A stretch of 64,000 nucleotides of DNA from assembly GCA_021732975.1 (NCBI GenBank), contig JAKFWC010000023.1, forward strand, positions 1 to 64,000, read 5' to 3'. Shown here one piece after another: positions 8,681 through 19,020 of this stretch (its first letter is position 1; each line of letters opens with the position of its first letter). The position numbers and the translations under genes are program-made. This stretch comes from Planctomycetaceae bacterium. Its GTDB lineage: Bacteria > Planctomycetota > Planctomycetia > Planctomycetales > Planctomycetaceae. Below the pieces are notes generated by a model, which ran no database searches, was not told the DNA's origin, and worked only from the letters and a program-made list of their open reading frames with translations.

Positions 8681-9958
8681 TCACTCTTCCAGCAATTCCT
8701 GCGCGATGAGGTCGGCATACGTTTCGCGCCGGCGGATCACGGTGACTTTGCCGCCATCGACGAGCACTTCCGTCGCCCGCGGCCGGGAGTTGTAATTACT
8801 GCTCATTGCCGTGCCGTACGCCCCGGCAGAGAAAATGGCCAGCAGATCGCCGCGTTGCATCGGCGGTAGATACCGGTCTTTGGCGAAGTAGTCGCTGGAC
8901 TCGCAGATCGGGCCGACAACATCCGTCTTTTCGCAACCGGCAATCTCACTCTCGACAAGGTCCGGCATCGCCACGGTCGACTTCACCGGCCAGAGTCGAT
9001 GGAACGAATCGTACATTGCCGGGCGGATGAGGTCGTTCATCGCGCCGTCTTGAATCACGAACAGCTTTCCGCCTTCACGTTTCGTGAAGACCACTTGTGT
9101 GCACAGAATCGCCGAGTTGCCGACGATAAAGCGGCCGGGTTCGAGCGCCAATCGGCATCCGGCCGCCTTCACCGCGGGAACGATCACGTTGGCATATGCT
9201 GAGGCCGGCAAACCTTCATTGCCGCGGTAGCTGATACCAAAGCCGCCGCCGAGGTTGAGCCATTGAATGTCGTGACCCGCGGCCCGCAAACCTTTGACGA
9301 CCTCCACCGCCTTGGCCCCTGCTTCGGCATACGGGTCCGTCGTTAAGATCGGCGAACCGAGATGGATGTGGATGCCGAGCAGTTTCAACCGGGAATCTCG
9401 CAACACTTTTGCGGCGAGTTCTTGGAACCGCTCGATGTCCATGCCGAACTTGTTGCCCTTTTTACCGGTCGTTGTCTTGGCGTGGGTCTTGGCATCGACA
9501 TCCGGGTTGAGCCGCAGCGCGATGGGAGCGACGACATCCATGTCTCCCGCGATCGCGGCGATGGCGTCGAGTTCGGCTTCGCTTTCGACATCGAACATCA
9601 GAATCTGTGATTCGAGCGCGAACCGGATTTCTTCATCCGTCTTGCCGACACCTGCAAAGACGACCTTGGTGGTATCCGCCCCGGCGGCTTTGACTCGGTA
9701 GAGTTCACCGCCGGAGACAACATCGAAGCTCGATCCGGCTTCGGACATCGCCTTCAGGATCGAAAGATTCGAGTTGGCTTTCACCGAGTAACAGATGACC
9801 GGTTCGGCCGCCGCGAAGGCCTCTTGAATCTGTCGCAATTGCCCCAGCAGATACGCCTTGGAGTAAATCCACAACGGCGTCCCGAATTCCTCCGCCAGCC
9901 GGCTGACCGAAACGTCTTCGCAGTAGAGTTCATCGGAGCGATAGTGAAATGACGACAT
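8681..9958 (-). CDS. lysA: Diaminopimelate decarboxylase
   Basis: The product is a 425-residue fold-III PLP enzyme that decarboxylates meso-diaminopimelate to lysine, the last step of the DAP pathway. Visible motifs are [10 protein letters not shown] (PLP lysine), [20 protein letters not shown] (phosphate-binding glycine loop), LEPGRFIVG and, near the end, GPICESSD (active-site Cys) and [17 protein letters not shown] 9958 is preferred over GTG 9964, with GGTGGG just upstream. It fits with the aspartate kinase gene at 28-30 kb, which feeds the same pathway. Confidence 0.96.
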   Translation of the reverse strand: MSSFHYRSDELYCEDVSVSRLAEEFGTPLWIYSKAYLLGQLRQIQEAFAAAEPVICYSVKANSNLSILKAMSEAGSSFDVVSGGELYRVKAAGADTTKVVFAGVGKTDEEIRFALESQILMFDVESEAELDAIAAIAGDMDVVAPIALRLNPDVDAKTHAKTTTGKKGNKFGMDIERFQELAAKVLRDSRLKLLGIHIHLGSPILTTDPYAEAGAKAVEVVKGLRAAGHDIQWLNLGGGFGISYRGNEGLPASAYANVIVPAVKAAGCRLALEPGRFIVGNSAILCTQVVFTKREGGKLFVIQDGAMNDLIRPAMYDSFHRLWPVKSTVAMPDLVESEIAGCEKTDVVGPICESSDYFAKDRYLPPMQRGDLLAIFSAGAYGTAMSSNYNSRPRATEVLVDGGKVTVIRRRETYADLIAQELLEE

Positions 9959-10076
9959 TCCCACCCAATTCTATGACCGATTGTCGACCAAGATGACACA
10001 ACGCCGAGACGCTCAAACTACAGCACGGGTTCGTTGAATTCCAGAATGCCGATGGCCGAATCTCGAGGATTCGCAG

Positions 10077-11684
10077 TCACTCGGTTTTTTCCGCCGATAA
10101 ACCGCTCAGCCATTTGATTTGTACGGCGGTGCTGGCCCGAGCGGGATCGTCGGGCAACGACATTTTCAGCGTTTCAATGGCTTCCGCGGTCTGGTTACGG
10201 GCGAGGTGACAATCGGCGAGGGCTTGCCGGGCACCCACGAGCCAGCGGCCACCGCGACGGTAACGCTTCAGATAATCCGACAGCAATTGTGTCGCCGATT
10301 CGAGCTGGTTCGAGTCGACCTTGCAGAGGCAACTCCAGTAGAACGCGTCTTCCGCAGCCCGGGCGTAGACCAGCGCCAATGTCGCATCCGGAGGCGGGGT
10401 GACTCCCAGTTGGCGGATGCTCACGTACTGGGCGATGGCGTCCGCATAGCGTCCCTGCAATTGCAACGTCCGTGTTTTCAATTGTCGCTGAGTGGGAACA
10501 GCGCGACGGCCTCCGGGCGCTTTATCATCATTATTCGCGGCGAACGGGGCCAGCAATGAAGATTGCGCCATTTGTAGAGCCCGCATGACCTCGGTCCGAT
10601 CGCGCGCATCCATCTCCGTACGGAGCAGCGGATCGACGAACCGCTCGATTTGCTCCAGCGTCTTGCCGGGGAAACTGGTGGCGACACGCTCGAAGACACT
10701 CGGTGCATCGCCGAGTTTTGCCGGCGGATCGTACAGCACGCAGAGTTGATCGCCCGGCAGCAATTGTTCGAGCCGCCACATCCGCGCCGACCAGCCCATC
10801 ACCGGCGTGAGGACACCGACCTGGGCCGATTGCAACTGTTCCACCGACGGTTCAAACGGCTGATCGGACCGTGCCGCCAATGGTGTCAACCATTCGGGAT
10901 GGGCGAGGATTTCTTCGAGCGTCGCCGGTTGGGTGATCCGGCCGGTTTTCGGCGCGTCACCATTTGGAATCGGCAATCCCAGCCGCGGATCGAAGAGATA
11001 CACCTTGCCATCGAGCAGGACACCCATCAACCACGGGGAGTCCGCTTCCAACGCACCAGATGGGTATAAGACCACGCTGTCGAGTCGTAACTGCCGCAGG
11101 ATTTCACCAAAGACCATGGCCCGGTCGAAGGGTCGCCCGCGACCGAAGACGAGGAGTTCGTAGAATCCCAGCGGCGGCGTGACTTCATCCTCTGCCAGCA
11201 GCGTGATATTGCGGCAAACCCACTCGAAGGCTTTGATGACGCGGTCGAGTTCCTTGTCCGTAGGCGAACCGACATGGTCGCCAATCTGCTTGGCAAAATA
11301 GCTGCTGCGGATATGCTGCCCGTCCTGGTTATCGTAGAGTTCTTTGTCCAGAAGTTCTCGGACATTCGCCGGAAGTAAGGCTTCCGGAATCGCGGGCGGA
11401 GTCAGCCCCGTCGGTTCGAGTTTGGCGCTTTTGACAGCACTCCACCAGTTGTTGAGCACCGAGACGGCATCATCGATCCGCGAATCGATGCCGAGGTTTT
11501 CCGGCTGCAACTGGTACAGCGCACTCTTAAGTTGGTCTTCGACTTCCGTAGCCACCGCGCGATTTGCGCTCGGAGTGGTGGCGGTGGGAGTCGGCGGCGC
11601 GGACTTCTTGCAACCGCAGAAGAGCAGCATCGCCAGTAAAACCCCGGTCGAGACCGCGACGGACCGATTCTCACCTCGAAACAT
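10077..11684 (-). CDS. Lipoprotein with transglutaminase-like domain and TPR-like tail
   Basis: The protein has 535 residues. MFRGENRSVAVSTGVLLAMLLFCGC is a lipoprotein signal with lipobox LFCGC. Residues about 110-250 (FEWVCRNITLLAED...GRGRPFDRAMVFGEILRQLRLDSVVLYP) resemble the transglutaminase-like core. The position where active members have a catalytic Cys appears to be Met/Val, so it may be inactive. The C-terminal 150 residues are helical and TPR-like (YADAIAQYVSIRQLG..., ESATQLLSDYLKRY). A membrane-anchored peptide-binding or scaffold role is inferred. It sits 113 nt downstream of kdsA. Confidence 0.78.
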   Translation of the reverse strand: MFRGENRSVAVSTGVLLAMLLFCGCKKSAPPTPTATTPSANRAVATEVEDQLKSALYQLQPENLGIDSRIDDAVSVLNNWWSAVKSAKLEPTGLTPPAIPEALLPANVRELLDKELYDNQDGQHIRSSYFAKQIGDHVGSPTDKELDRVIKAFEWVCRNITLLAEDEVTPPLGFYELLVFGRGRPFDRAMVFGEILRQLRLDSVVLYPSGALEADSPWLMGVLLDGKVYLFDPRLGLPIPNGDAPKTGRITQPATLEEILAHPEWLTPLAARSDQPFEPSVEQLQSAQVGVLTPVMGWSARMWRLEQLLPGDQLCVLYDPPAKLGDAPSVFERVATSFPGKTLEQIERFVDPLLRTEMDARDRTEVMRALQMAQSSLLAPFAANNDDKAPGGRRAVPTQRQLKTRTLQLQGRYADAIAQYVSIRQLGVTPPPDATLALVYARAAEDAFYWSCLCKVDSNQLESATQLLSDYLKRYRRGGRWLVGARQALADCHLARNQTAEAIETLKMSLPDDPARASTAVQIKWLSGLSAEKTE

Positions 11685-11797
11685 GAACGAACCACCCTTG
11701 CACGGCGAAAAGATGAACCGAACGAATTCCGAAATGATACGGAATCGGCTCTCTTACGTCGCGGGTGGCGGATTCTGCGAAGATGGCGGCGGAGAAA

Positions 11798-12649
11798 TCA
11801 CGCGGATTTTGCGGACCCGAAACTCAAAAACAGCGACCGCAACTGGCAGAGTTGCGCGATCAGGCGGGGAAGTTCGGTCAGCGGAACCTGATTCGGACCG
11901 TCGCTGAGGGCTTTTTCCGGTTCGGGATGCGTTTCCATGAAGACGCCATCCACTCCGCAAGCCACGGCGGCCCGTGCCAGGAACGGGACCATCGCCCGGT
12001 TCCCACCGGTGGTCGCACCGCCGGGAATCTGCACCGAATGCGTCGCATCGAAGATGACTGGCGTACCAAAGGCCTGCATCACGGGGACACAGCGGAAATC
12101 GTTGATCAACCGACCATAGCCGAACATGGTGCCGCGCTCGGTGAGCAACACGCGCGGGTTGCCGAAGGCTTCACACTTCCGAACCACATGCACCATGTCT
12201 TCCGGCGCGGTGAACTGTGGTTTTTTGACGTTCACCACGCCGCCGTTTTTCGCCGTGGCTTCGGCGACGGCTTCCACGAGGTCGGTCTGACGCGCGAGAA
12301 ACGCCGGGATTTGTACGATCTGACAAACTTCCGCTGCCGGCCCGGCTTGCTGCGGATCATGCACATCCGTGGTGACGGGCAGCCCCGTCTTCTCGCGGAC
12401 TTTGGCCAGAATCGCGAGCCCCTTCACCAACCCCGGCCCGCGGAAACTATCCACGCTCGTACGGTTGGCTTTGTCGAAGCTCGCTTTGAAGACGATCTGC
12501 AGTTTCTCTCGTGCGGACAACTCCGCCAGCGTGTCCGCGACCCGCATCACCAGGTCTTCGCTTTCAATGACGCACGGCCCGGCAATGAACAGTAGCGGTA
12601 ACCCGGTGCCGCACTGCCATTGTTGAACGTCCACAGGATTAGCAGGCAC
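11798..12649 (-). CDS. kdsA: 3-deoxy-8-phosphooctulonate (KDO-8-P) synthase
   Basis: The 283-residue product condenses phosphoenolpyruvate with arabinose-5-phosphate to give KDO-8-phosphate, needed for lipopolysaccharide inner core. Diagnostic segments are [64 protein letters not shown] and [16 protein letters not shown]. The start is GTG 12649 with AAGGAG 6 nt upstream. Its presence supports a KDO-containing outer membrane. It is co-directional with the PQQ-propeller gene but separated from it by a perfect 15-bp hairpin. Confidence 0.96.
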   Translation of the reverse strand: MPANPVDVQQWQCGTGLPLLFIAGPCVIESEDLVMRVADTLAELSAREKLQIVFKASFDKANRTSVDSFRGPGLVKGLAILAKVREKTGLPVTTDVHDPQQAGPAAEVCQIVQIPAFLARQTDLVEAVAEATAKNGGVVNVKKPQFTAPEDMVHVVRKCEAFGNPRVLLTERGTMFGYGRLINDFRCVPVMQAFGTPVIFDATHSVQIPGGATTGGNRAMVPFLARAAVACGVDGVFMETHPEPEKALSDGPNQVPLTELPRLIAQLCQLRSLFLSFGSAKSA

Positions 12650-12745
12650 GGGCGACTCCTTCCGCCGACACGATCTCGATCACGTTTCTTCGCAATATGA
12701 TCTATACCGCAACGGTATGGATTTCACCACCGGAAGTTTCGCAGG

Positions 12746-12778
12746 GGTGTTGTGCGCGGGAGACCCGCGCACAACACC
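12746..12778. terminator. Perfect 15-bp hairpin between the PQQ-propeller gene and kdsA
   Basis: GGTGTTGTGCGCGGG-aga-CCCGCGCACAACACC starts 4 nt after the propeller gene stop (minus-strand sense). No T-run follows, so it may be a terminator, an mRNA-stabilising stem or a repeat. A decayed relative (GTTGTGCGCGGGTCTCCC...) lies at 42173-42206, which favours a repeat family. Confidence 0.6.
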
Positions 12779-12782
12779 GGCG

Positions 12783-14582
12783 CTACTTCACCGCCGCGGC
12801 CGTTTCCGTTGCCAGCGTGACATCATAACACGCCATTTCTTCGGCATTGCGGACGAAGAGTTTACCGTGAGCGATGACCGGGTGGTTCCATGTCTTCCCG
12901 GTGAGGGCCGCGAATTTGCTGCGTTCGACGAACTCGTTGGGATTGGCTTCCACCAGGGCCACCTCGCCCGTCTCGGCTTGCACCAGCAGTAACTTCTGCG
13001 CTTTCAGCAGGACGACCTGACCGAAGCCGTATCGACCGCGTTTCCATTTGCGTTTGCCGGTTTCCAGATCGATGCACGAAAAAACGTTGCCATCGAAGCC
13101 GTACAGGTTTCCCTCAAACGCAATGAAGTCGTTGAAATTCGGCTTGATGTCGAGACTCTTCCAGACCTGTGTCGTTGACCATTTGTCGGCGTCGTGGGTG
13201 ACGCGAATCATCCGGCAACCTTCCATATTGCTGCCGATGAGAATGGTGTCGCCGATCACCAACGGTTGCAGGACGCGGAAGGCCTCCTTCATTGGCCATT
13301 CGTAATTCCACAGCACTTCGCCAGTGGCAGGATTCAGGCTCGTTAACCCGGCATCGGTCATGGAAAGAATTTGCTCGACTCCGGCAATCGTCGTAAGGTG
13401 TGGCGAACTGTAGGTGTGATCGCCCGGTCCTGCCTTCCAGCGTTCCTCTCCCGTGACGGCATCGTAAGCCAGCATCGCACTGCCCGGAGGACTGCCCAGC
13501 AGGACGACGACCAGATCGCCGACGATTAACGGCGACCCGGCAAAGCCCCACATCGGCACTTTCGCATCTGCCACCTTTGCTGCATCCGCCGACCAGATTT
13601 TTTCACCCGTCGCGGCTTGCAGGCAATTCAGCAATCCATTCGCTCCCAGCGAGTAAATCCGACCGTTGTGAAACGTCGGCGTCGCCCGCGGCCCAGCCCC
13701 GGCTACCACTTCCTCGAACCGCGACACATCGGTATGTGCCCACGCTTCGCGGCCATCCTTTGCCCAGTAACAGACCACCGCTTCATCGGCCCCCCGTTGT
13801 TCCTGCGTGAAAAGTCGATCTCCCACGACTGCGAAAGAGCCCCACCCCGGACCGATGCGTTGCTTCCAGACCAGCTTCGGCGGCGTGGACCAATCGGTGA
13901 TGAGCGACGTATTGTCGACGAGTCCGTCGCGGAGCGCTCCGCGAAAGCCGGGCCAATCGTTCGCTGCAAGTGTGATCGTTTCCGGTGTCACCACGGTCTC
14001 GGCGGCGATGGGAGCTTCGGTTCGCGCTTGTTTCGCTGCGAGAAAACGTTCTTCCGCCGTTGGCACCCACCGCCAACTGATCGCGGATTTCATATTCCCT
14101 TCGATGCCATCGAGACGGATCAATCCGAAGTAACCCCATGTGAGCAGCAACACGCACAGCAACCCGATTCGCCGGGACGGCCACGGCATACCCCGCGTGA
14201 TGACGAGCCAAACCACCCACACGGTGCAGATGGTGGGAACGCCGTATAAAAGCAGTCCAAAGGGCATCGTCTTGTCGGCGATTTTGGTCATCGCCAGGCC
14301 GACGACGACGGCCACCGTCAGGACCAGGAACCGATCGAACCACGGGGCACGACTGAAAAACAGCCACCAGAGGGCGAGCAGCCCGCCGCCAACAAAGGGT
14401 GCGTAGAACATGCTCATGAAGGCGACGTAGTCACCGGGGGCGATCCAACTGGGGATGAAGATCATGCCGAGCTGGATCGCGATGATGATCAGTGCGGGCC
14501 ACAGTCGCAGAGGACGGGGCGAAGAGCTGGTCGCGGGCAGAGTGACAGTCGAAGTTTCAACCGGGGACGAACCGTCGGACAT
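12783..14582 (-). CDS. Membrane-anchored PQQ-type beta-propeller protein
   Basis: The protein has 599 residues from ATG 14582 (CGGAG 8 nt upstream; the ATG at 14615 is less likely). Four to five hydrophobic segments fill the first 150 residues (LWPALIIIAIQLGMIFI, FVGGGLLALWWLFF, LVLTVAVVVGLAM, IGLLCVLLLTWGYF). A PQQ/quinoprotein-like propeller follows, with repeated W-x-x-x-T/DLETG-x-x-x-W blades (ATGEKIWSAD, VTGEERWKAG, ATGEVLWNYE, ETGKRKWKRG). The Asp-Glu catalytic pair of true alcohol dehydrogenases is not evident. It is probably a periplasmic propeller of unknown ligand, common in planctomycetes. Confidence 0.85.
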   Translation of the reverse strand: MSDGSSPVETSTVTLPATSSSPRPLRLWPALIIIAIQLGMIFIPSWIAPGDYVAFMSMFYAPFVGGGLLALWWLFFSRAPWFDRFLVLTVAVVVGLAMTKIADKTMPFGLLLYGVPTICTVWVVWLVITRGMPWPSRRIGLLCVLLLTWGYFGLIRLDGIEGNMKSAISWRWVPTAEERFLAAKQARTEAPIAAETVVTPETITLAANDWPGFRGALRDGLVDNTSLITDWSTPPKLVWKQRIGPGWGSFAVVGDRLFTQEQRGADEAVVCYWAKDGREAWAHTDVSRFEEVVAGAGPRATPTFHNGRIYSLGANGLLNCLQAATGEKIWSADAAKVADAKVPMWGFAGSPLIVGDLVVVLLGSPPGSAMLAYDAVTGEERWKAGPGDHTYSSPHLTTIAGVEQILSMTDAGLTSLNPATGEVLWNYEWPMKEAFRVLQPLVIGDTILIGSNMEGCRMIRVTHDADKWSTTQVWKSLDIKPNFNDFIAFEGNLYGFDGNVFSCIDLETGKRKWKRGRYGFGQVVLLKAQKLLLVQAETGEVALVEANPNEFVERSKFAALTGKTWNHPVIAHGKLFVRNAEEMACYDVTLATETAAAVK

Positions 14583-14798
14583 CACAGAACTCCGATGCGA
14601 AGAAAAGACGCCCATTGTCGGTGCATTGTTGCAAGGCGGGTCTTTTCGTCAAGCGGGGTTCCCACCGCGGTAGACGCCCGGGGGTGATGTTGTGGAGAAT
14701 TTCATGATGATCTCCGCTTGCCGCTTAGCGAACTCCACCGCGTTCAACGAATTGCTTTCACAGCGTGAATCGAATTGACGAACGAACCGCCAAACAAC

Positions 14799-16067
14799 AT
14801 GACTACCATCGAATACCGCCTTGTATGGCTGACACGTCTGCTGGGTGCGGGGGTGTTGGCGCTCGTCGCGGTGACGTGGAAGTTGTGGACACCGCAGGAT
14901 GTCTTTCCTCGCGTGCCATTGTTTCGCTGGGCGCCCCCCGACTGGTGGGACTGGGCATCGCTGGCATTGATCATTGCTGGCGGGATCGGCTTGCTGATCC
15001 GTCCGCCGCGACACGTCCGCACCTTCGCCGCCACGTTAGCTTTCGGTCTCGCCATCGCCTTCGTGTGCGATCAACATCGCCTGCAACCGTGGGCGTGGCA
15101 ATTCTTCATCCTCGCGCTGCTGGTCGCTCTCGCCGACGATGCCCTGCTCTGGAACGGCTGGCAGTGGCTGACGATCAGCATTTATTTCTATTCGGCACTG
15201 TCGAAATTTGACGCACGGTTCCTGCACTTCATCGGAACAGCCTTCGCCGAGACAGCTCTCGGAGGATACGTCACGGGGGCCACATTGTATGTCATCAACT
15301 ATTACATTGTCTGGTTGTTTCCACTCGGTGAGTTGACCATCGCGATCCTGCTCGCAAATCCGCGCAGTCGCAAGTGGGGAATGTGGGCTGCCATCGGAAT
15401 GCACGGCTTCTTGTTGCAAATTCTCGGTCCATTCGGACTCAATCACAGCTACGGCGTGCTGATCTGGAATGTCGTGTTCATTGTTCAAGCGGCGATATTG
15501 TTTGTGCCGCGTGATCTCCCTTGGAGTCGCGAGACACTGGCCATCGATGTGCGCTCGACTCAACCGCTCCGATTCCGTGGGCGAAATCGTTGGGCCCGTC
15601 TTCTTCTGACAGTGGTGTTGCTTTGGCCGGCGACTTATCCATTCGGTCTCTGCGATGCCTGGCTGGGGTGGGCTGTTTATGTCGAGCCGTTTCCCGCAGG
15701 TTGGCTCGATACTATTGAATTCACACGGGCGCACGAGGCTGAGTCGCAACGGATTTTTGACGAAGGTCCGGATAAGGACGTTTCGATCAGTCGATGGTCA
15801 CTGCGCGAACTGAATGCTCCTGTCTATCCACATCTCCGCAGCACAGTCGCGGCGGCATTGGAATTATCCGAACATTACAACACTAGCGACATTGGCCTTC
15901 GTATCTATGTTCGCCAACGATGGGAAACCTGGTCATGGAATCTTGAGATCACCCTCGATAACGCTCACGAAATCCACGCCTACGCCCGGCGTTTCTGGTT
16001 CAACGCCTATCCCACATCCATGTACCGCCGCGCCGCGAAGGAACGGGCAATGAAGGATGATGGATGA
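14799..16067 (+). CDS. Polytopic membrane protein, HTTM/DoxX-like
   Basis: The protein has 422 residues from ATG 14799; TTG 14775 is possible. About seven hydrophobic helices are visible, including LLGAGVLALVAVTWKLW, LALIIAGGIGLLI, WLTISIYFYSALSKFD and LLLTVVLLWPATYPFGL. The YFYSALSK(F/L)D signature and overall plan recall HTTM/DoxX-MauE-type proteins. The C-terminal about 130 residues are soluble. The final codons (AMKDDG) and the stop lie inside the first arm of a low-complexity inverted repeat (16045-16128), suggesting the repeat shaped the C-terminus. Function unknown. Confidence 0.75.
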   Translation: MTTIEYRLVWLTRLLGAGVLALVAVTWKLWTPQDVFPRVPLFRWAPPDWWDWASLALIIAGGIGLLIRPPRHVRTFAATLAFGLAIAFVCDQHRLQPWAWQFFILALLVALADDALLWNGWQWLTISIYFYSALSKFDARFLHFIGTAFAETALGGYVTGATLYVINYYIVWLFPLGELTIAILLANPRSRKWGMWAAIGMHGFLLQILGPFGLNHSYGVLIWNVVFIVQAAILFVPRDLPWSRETLAIDVRSTQPLRFRGRNRWARLLLTVVLLWPATYPFGLCDAWLGWAVYVEPFPAGWLDTIEFTRAHEAESQRIFDEGPDKDVSISRWSLRELNAPVYPHLRSTVAAALELSEHYNTSDIGLRIYVRQRWETWSWNLEITLDNAHEIHAYARRFWFNAYPTSMYRRAAKERAMKDDG

Positions 16068-16128
16068 TCGTTGAGTGAATCGATGTTCTCCCTTCGTCAT
16101 TCTTCATTCCTCATTCTGCATTTTCCAC
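16045..16128. repeat. Imperfect inverted repeat of ATGAAGGATGA-type words
   Basis: AATGAAGGATGATGGATGAT (left) opposes TCGTCATTCTTCATTCCTCATTCTGCATT (right). The left arm overlaps the end of the upstream membrane-protein gene. The right arm ends just before the histidine-kinase ATG. Confidence 0.55.
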
Positions 16129-16131
16129 CCC

Positions 16132-17460
16132 ATGCGTTGGCCTCTTCGATGGCAGTTGTTGGCTCCGATTGCGGCGCTGTTGAGCGCCGCAGTCGTGATC
16201 AATGCTGTCTATGCGGCGTGGTCGGCGACGGTGCGGCATGAGTCGCAGACGGCGGCCCGGCTGGCACAGGTGGCGTCCGTGCTGGGAGCCGCGAATTTTC
16301 CGTTGACGCCGTCGGTGTTGGAACGCTTGCAGAAACTGACCGGTGCTCACGCCGCTGTCTGGAATGACACAGAACAGCGTGTGACGGCGGCGACGATTCC
16401 GGTCGAGGACGCTGCTCCGTTGTTTGAACGGCCGCGGACCTCATCGGTAGTGACGGCCGGCGGGCAGCCTTACCGCGTGCTGTTGGTGCCGGCCCTCGGA
16501 TTGAACCGTGCGGAAACCTTGTTGCTGCTCTATCCGAATCAGGATCTCACGCGCGAACAACGCTCCGCCGCCTGGCCGGCGTTGCTCGTGGGATTGGTAA
16601 CGATCGGCGTGTTGTTGCCACTGACGGACATCGTCGCGCGACGCTTTGCCCGACGCATCGGCCGCGTGCAGGAGAAAGTCGCTGCAGTTGCGGCGGGAGA
16701 TTTCACCCCGCTCCTCGAAGTCGGCGCGGATGACGAACTGCGCGATCTCATTCGCGGCGTGAACGAAATGAGTGCCCGTCTCGCCGAGTTGCAGACCCGG
16801 ATCGAACGGGACGAACGGGCTCGGTTGCTCGCTCAGTTCACCGGCGGCCTTGCGCATCACTTTCGGAACGCGATTGCGGGAGCACGACTGGCTCTCGAAA
16901 TTCATCGCAAGCGCTGTGCCCTCACCGCGACCGATGAAAGCCTTGATGTGGCTTTGCGACAACTGTTGCTCGTCGAGCAACAGGTGCGCGGCGTGTTGAC
17001 GCTCGGCCGCAAAACACCGTTTGCCAGAACACCATGCGATATCGGCATTCTCACAAGATCGGTACTCGACTTGATTCGGCCTGCGGTGCAGCATGCGCAG
17101 ATCGTGTTGGAAACCGTGCTGCCGGACGAATCGATCATTGTGACGGTGGACAGCGATGGGGTCCGCGCGGCATTGTCGAATTTGCTGCTCAATGCGATCG
17201 AAGCCGCCGGACCGAGTGGCCGCGTGCGGTTCGTGTTGACGGTCGAAGAGAAAGCCGTGGCGTGGGACATCTTTGACAACGGACCAGGACCACCGGAACC
17301 GATTGCTGCAGAGATCGGCACGCCGTTCGTGACGGGAAAGCGGGATGGTGTCGGTTTGGGCTTGGCATTTGCTCGGCAGCTCGCAGAAGATCATCAGGGG
17401 CGGCTGGAGTGGAAACGCGAGGCAGCGGAGACACGGTTTCGGTGGGAGATTCCACGGTAG
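16132..17460 (+). CDS. Membrane sensor histidine kinase
   Basis: The protein has 442 residues from ATG 16132 (M20 of the ORF; no clear Shine-Dalgarno, so the start is moderately sure). TM1 is at about 8-32, followed by a 110-residue periplasmic sensor of unrecognised type, TM2 at about 147-165 and HAMP at about 170-222. The phospho-acceptor His is in LAHHFRN (about H242). The HATPase N-box is LSNLLLNAIEAAG and the G-boxes are DNGPGPP and GVGLGLAFARQL. It partners with the sigma-54 regulator downstream, and a perfect 18-bp inverted repeat starts exactly at its stop codon. Confidence 0.9.
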   Translation: MRWPLRWQLLAPIAALLSAAVVINAVYAAWSATVRHESQTAARLAQVASVLGAANFPLTPSVLERLQKLTGAHAAVWNDTEQRVTAATIPVEDAAPLFERPRTSSVVTAGGQPYRVLLVPALGLNRAETLLLLYPNQDLTREQRSAAWPALLVGLVTIGVLLPLTDIVARRFARRIGRVQEKVAAVAAGDFTPLLEVGADDELRDLIRGVNEMSARLAELQTRIERDERARLLAQFTGGLAHHFRNAIAGARLALEIHRKRCALTATDESLDVALRQLLLVEQQVRGVLTLGRKTPFARTPCDIGILTRSVLDLIRPAVQHAQIVLETVLPDESIIVTVDSDGVRAALSNLLLNAIEAAGPSGRVRFVLTVEEKAVAWDIFDNGPGPPEPIAAEIGTPFVTGKRDGVGLGLAFARQLAEDHQGRLEWKREAAETRFRWEIPR

Positions 17461-17553
17461 AAATGACGAATGTCGAAAAATGTGTAGATTCAATCCGACA
17501 CGAGATCATCCGGGCGCTTTCTTTCGACATTCGGATTTCGACATTCGTCATTT
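17461..17553. repeat. Perfect 18-bp inverted repeat between kinase and regulator genes
   Basis: AAATGACGAATGTCGAAA (17461-17478) and TTTCGACATTCGTCATTT (17536-17553) are exact reverse complements around a 57-nt loop. A third partial word TTTCGACATTCGG lies at 17522. The element begins directly after the kinase TAG. It would fold in the bicistronic mRNA about 25 nt before the regulator start. Confidence 0.85.
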
Positions 17554-17577
17554 CCTCGTTACTGAAGGTTTTGACCT

Positions 17578-18978
17578 TTGAAACACGTCCTTGTCATCGA
17601 CGATGAAGCCGCGATTTGCTGGGGATTCCAGCAGTTTCTGGGGGATGCCGGGCATACCGTGTCGATTGCCGGGACCGCGGAAGAGGGCTTGCGGGCGGCC
17701 GAGGGAGATGTGTTCGATGCGGTCGTGCTCGATGTCCGCCTGCCGGGGATGGATGGGTTGACGGCACTTGCGGAGTTTCGCCGGAGGTGGCCGAAGCTCC
17801 CGGTGACCGTCATGACAGCGTTCGGTGATCTCGATACGGCAGTGCAGGCAATCCAGCGCGGAGCGTTTGAGTATCTGACGAAACCGTTTTCCCTCGATCA
17901 AGCCGTGTCGGTCGTGGAGCGGGCCCTCGCGACCAATGGCGGCCCGACCGAAACGGCGTCGCGGGTGTTTGACGCCGAGAGCCCGCTGCTCGGTTCCTCG
18001 CCCGAGATGCAGCGTGTGTTTAAGGAAATCGCGCTGGCCGCCGCTTCCGATCTGCCCGTGCTCATCGGTGGGGAAACCGGCACGGGCAAAGAACTCGTCG
18101 CACGCGCGATTCATCGCCACGGTCGCCAGCACAAAGGGGCCTTTGTCCCCGTGTTTCTGGGGGCGTTGAATGAAGCCGTGATTGAAAGCGAGCTGTTCGG
18201 TCACGTCCGCGGGGCCTTCACCGGGGCGACGGATGACCGCACGGGATTGATTGCTCAAGCCACCGGAGGAACGTTGTTTCTCGATGAAATCGGCGATGCT
18301 CCGGCCGCCGTCCAGGTGAAGCTGTTGCGGTTTCTGGAAACGGGCGAGTTCTTTCCCGTGGGATCGAGTACACCGCGGCAAGCGACCGCGCGGGTCTTGG
18401 CAGCAACGCATCGTCGGTTGCCAGAACTCATCGAGGACGGGACGTTTCGCGAAGACCTCTATTTCCGCTTGCGTGGCTGGGAAATCGTCCTGCCGGCGCT
18501 GCGTGAACGGACGACGGACATTCCGCTCCTCACCGCAGCCTTCTGGAAACAGGCGTGTCCCGATCGCGGCGACTATAATTTATCCTCCGAGGTGCAGGCC
18601 GCTCTCGTCGAGCGCGTCTGGCCGGGAAATGTCCGTGAATTGAGGGCCACCATCGAGCGCGCCGCACTGTTGGCGCGAGGTGGTCCGCTCGTCGTGGAAC
18701 ATTTGCTGGCGGTGGATGCGAAATCCTCGGGATTGCCCGCTTTGCCACTCGATCAGGTGGTGACCGCGTGGATTCAACAACGGCTCGCGAACGGTGTGGC
18801 TGACGGCGACCTGTTACGATCGTTCTATGGTCTCGTTGAACCCCCCGTCTTGATCGCCGTCCTTTCGGCTTGTCATGGGAACCGCGCCGCCGCGGCGCGG
18901 ATGTTGGGAATCGACCGCACTACACTACGGTCCAAGTTGCGGGCTTACGGGCTGGATTCCGCGTCCGACGATGGCTGA
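17578..18978 (+). CDS. Sigma-54-dependent response regulator, NtrC family
   Basis: The protein has 466 residues, starting at TTG 17578 (GAAGG about 10 nt upstream) exactly at the receiver N-terminus [10 protein letters not shown]. The receiver is at 1-120 with phospho-acceptor D52 ([12 protein letters not shown]). The AAA+ domain is at about 140-370, with GETGTGKE (Walker A), the sigma-54 contact loop [17 protein letters not shown] (Walker B) and the R-finger region [10 protein letters not shown] Fis-type HTH lies at the C-terminus ([20 protein letters not shown]). It should activate RpoN promoters when phosphorylated by the adjacent kinase. Targets unknown; the DUF1559 pilin gene follows directly. 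Confidence 0.95.
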   Translation: MKHVLVIDDEAAICWGFQQFLGDAGHTVSIAGTAEEGLRAAEGDVFDAVVLDVRLPGMDGLTALAEFRRRWPKLPVTVMTAFGDLDTAVQAIQRGAFEYLTKPFSLDQAVSVVERALATNGGPTETASRVFDAESPLLGSSPEMQRVFKEIALAAASDLPVLIGGETGTGKELVARAIHRHGRQHKGAFVPVFLGALNEAVIESELFGHVRGAFTGATDDRTGLIAQATGGTLFLDEIGDAPAAVQVKLLRFLETGEFFPVGSSTPRQATARVLAATHRRLPELIEDGTFREDLYFRLRGWEIVLPALRERTTDIPLLTAAFWKQACPDRGDYNLSSEVQAALVERVWPGNVRELRATIERAALLARGGPLVVEHLLAVDAKSSGLPALPLDQVVTAWIQQRLANGVADGDLLRSFYGLVEPPVLIAVLSACHGNRAAAARMLGIDRTTLRSKLRAYGLDSASDDG

Positions 18979-19020
18979 CAGCGGTGATTTTCTCTCCACG
19001 CGGCGAGTTTCTCGCCAGCG

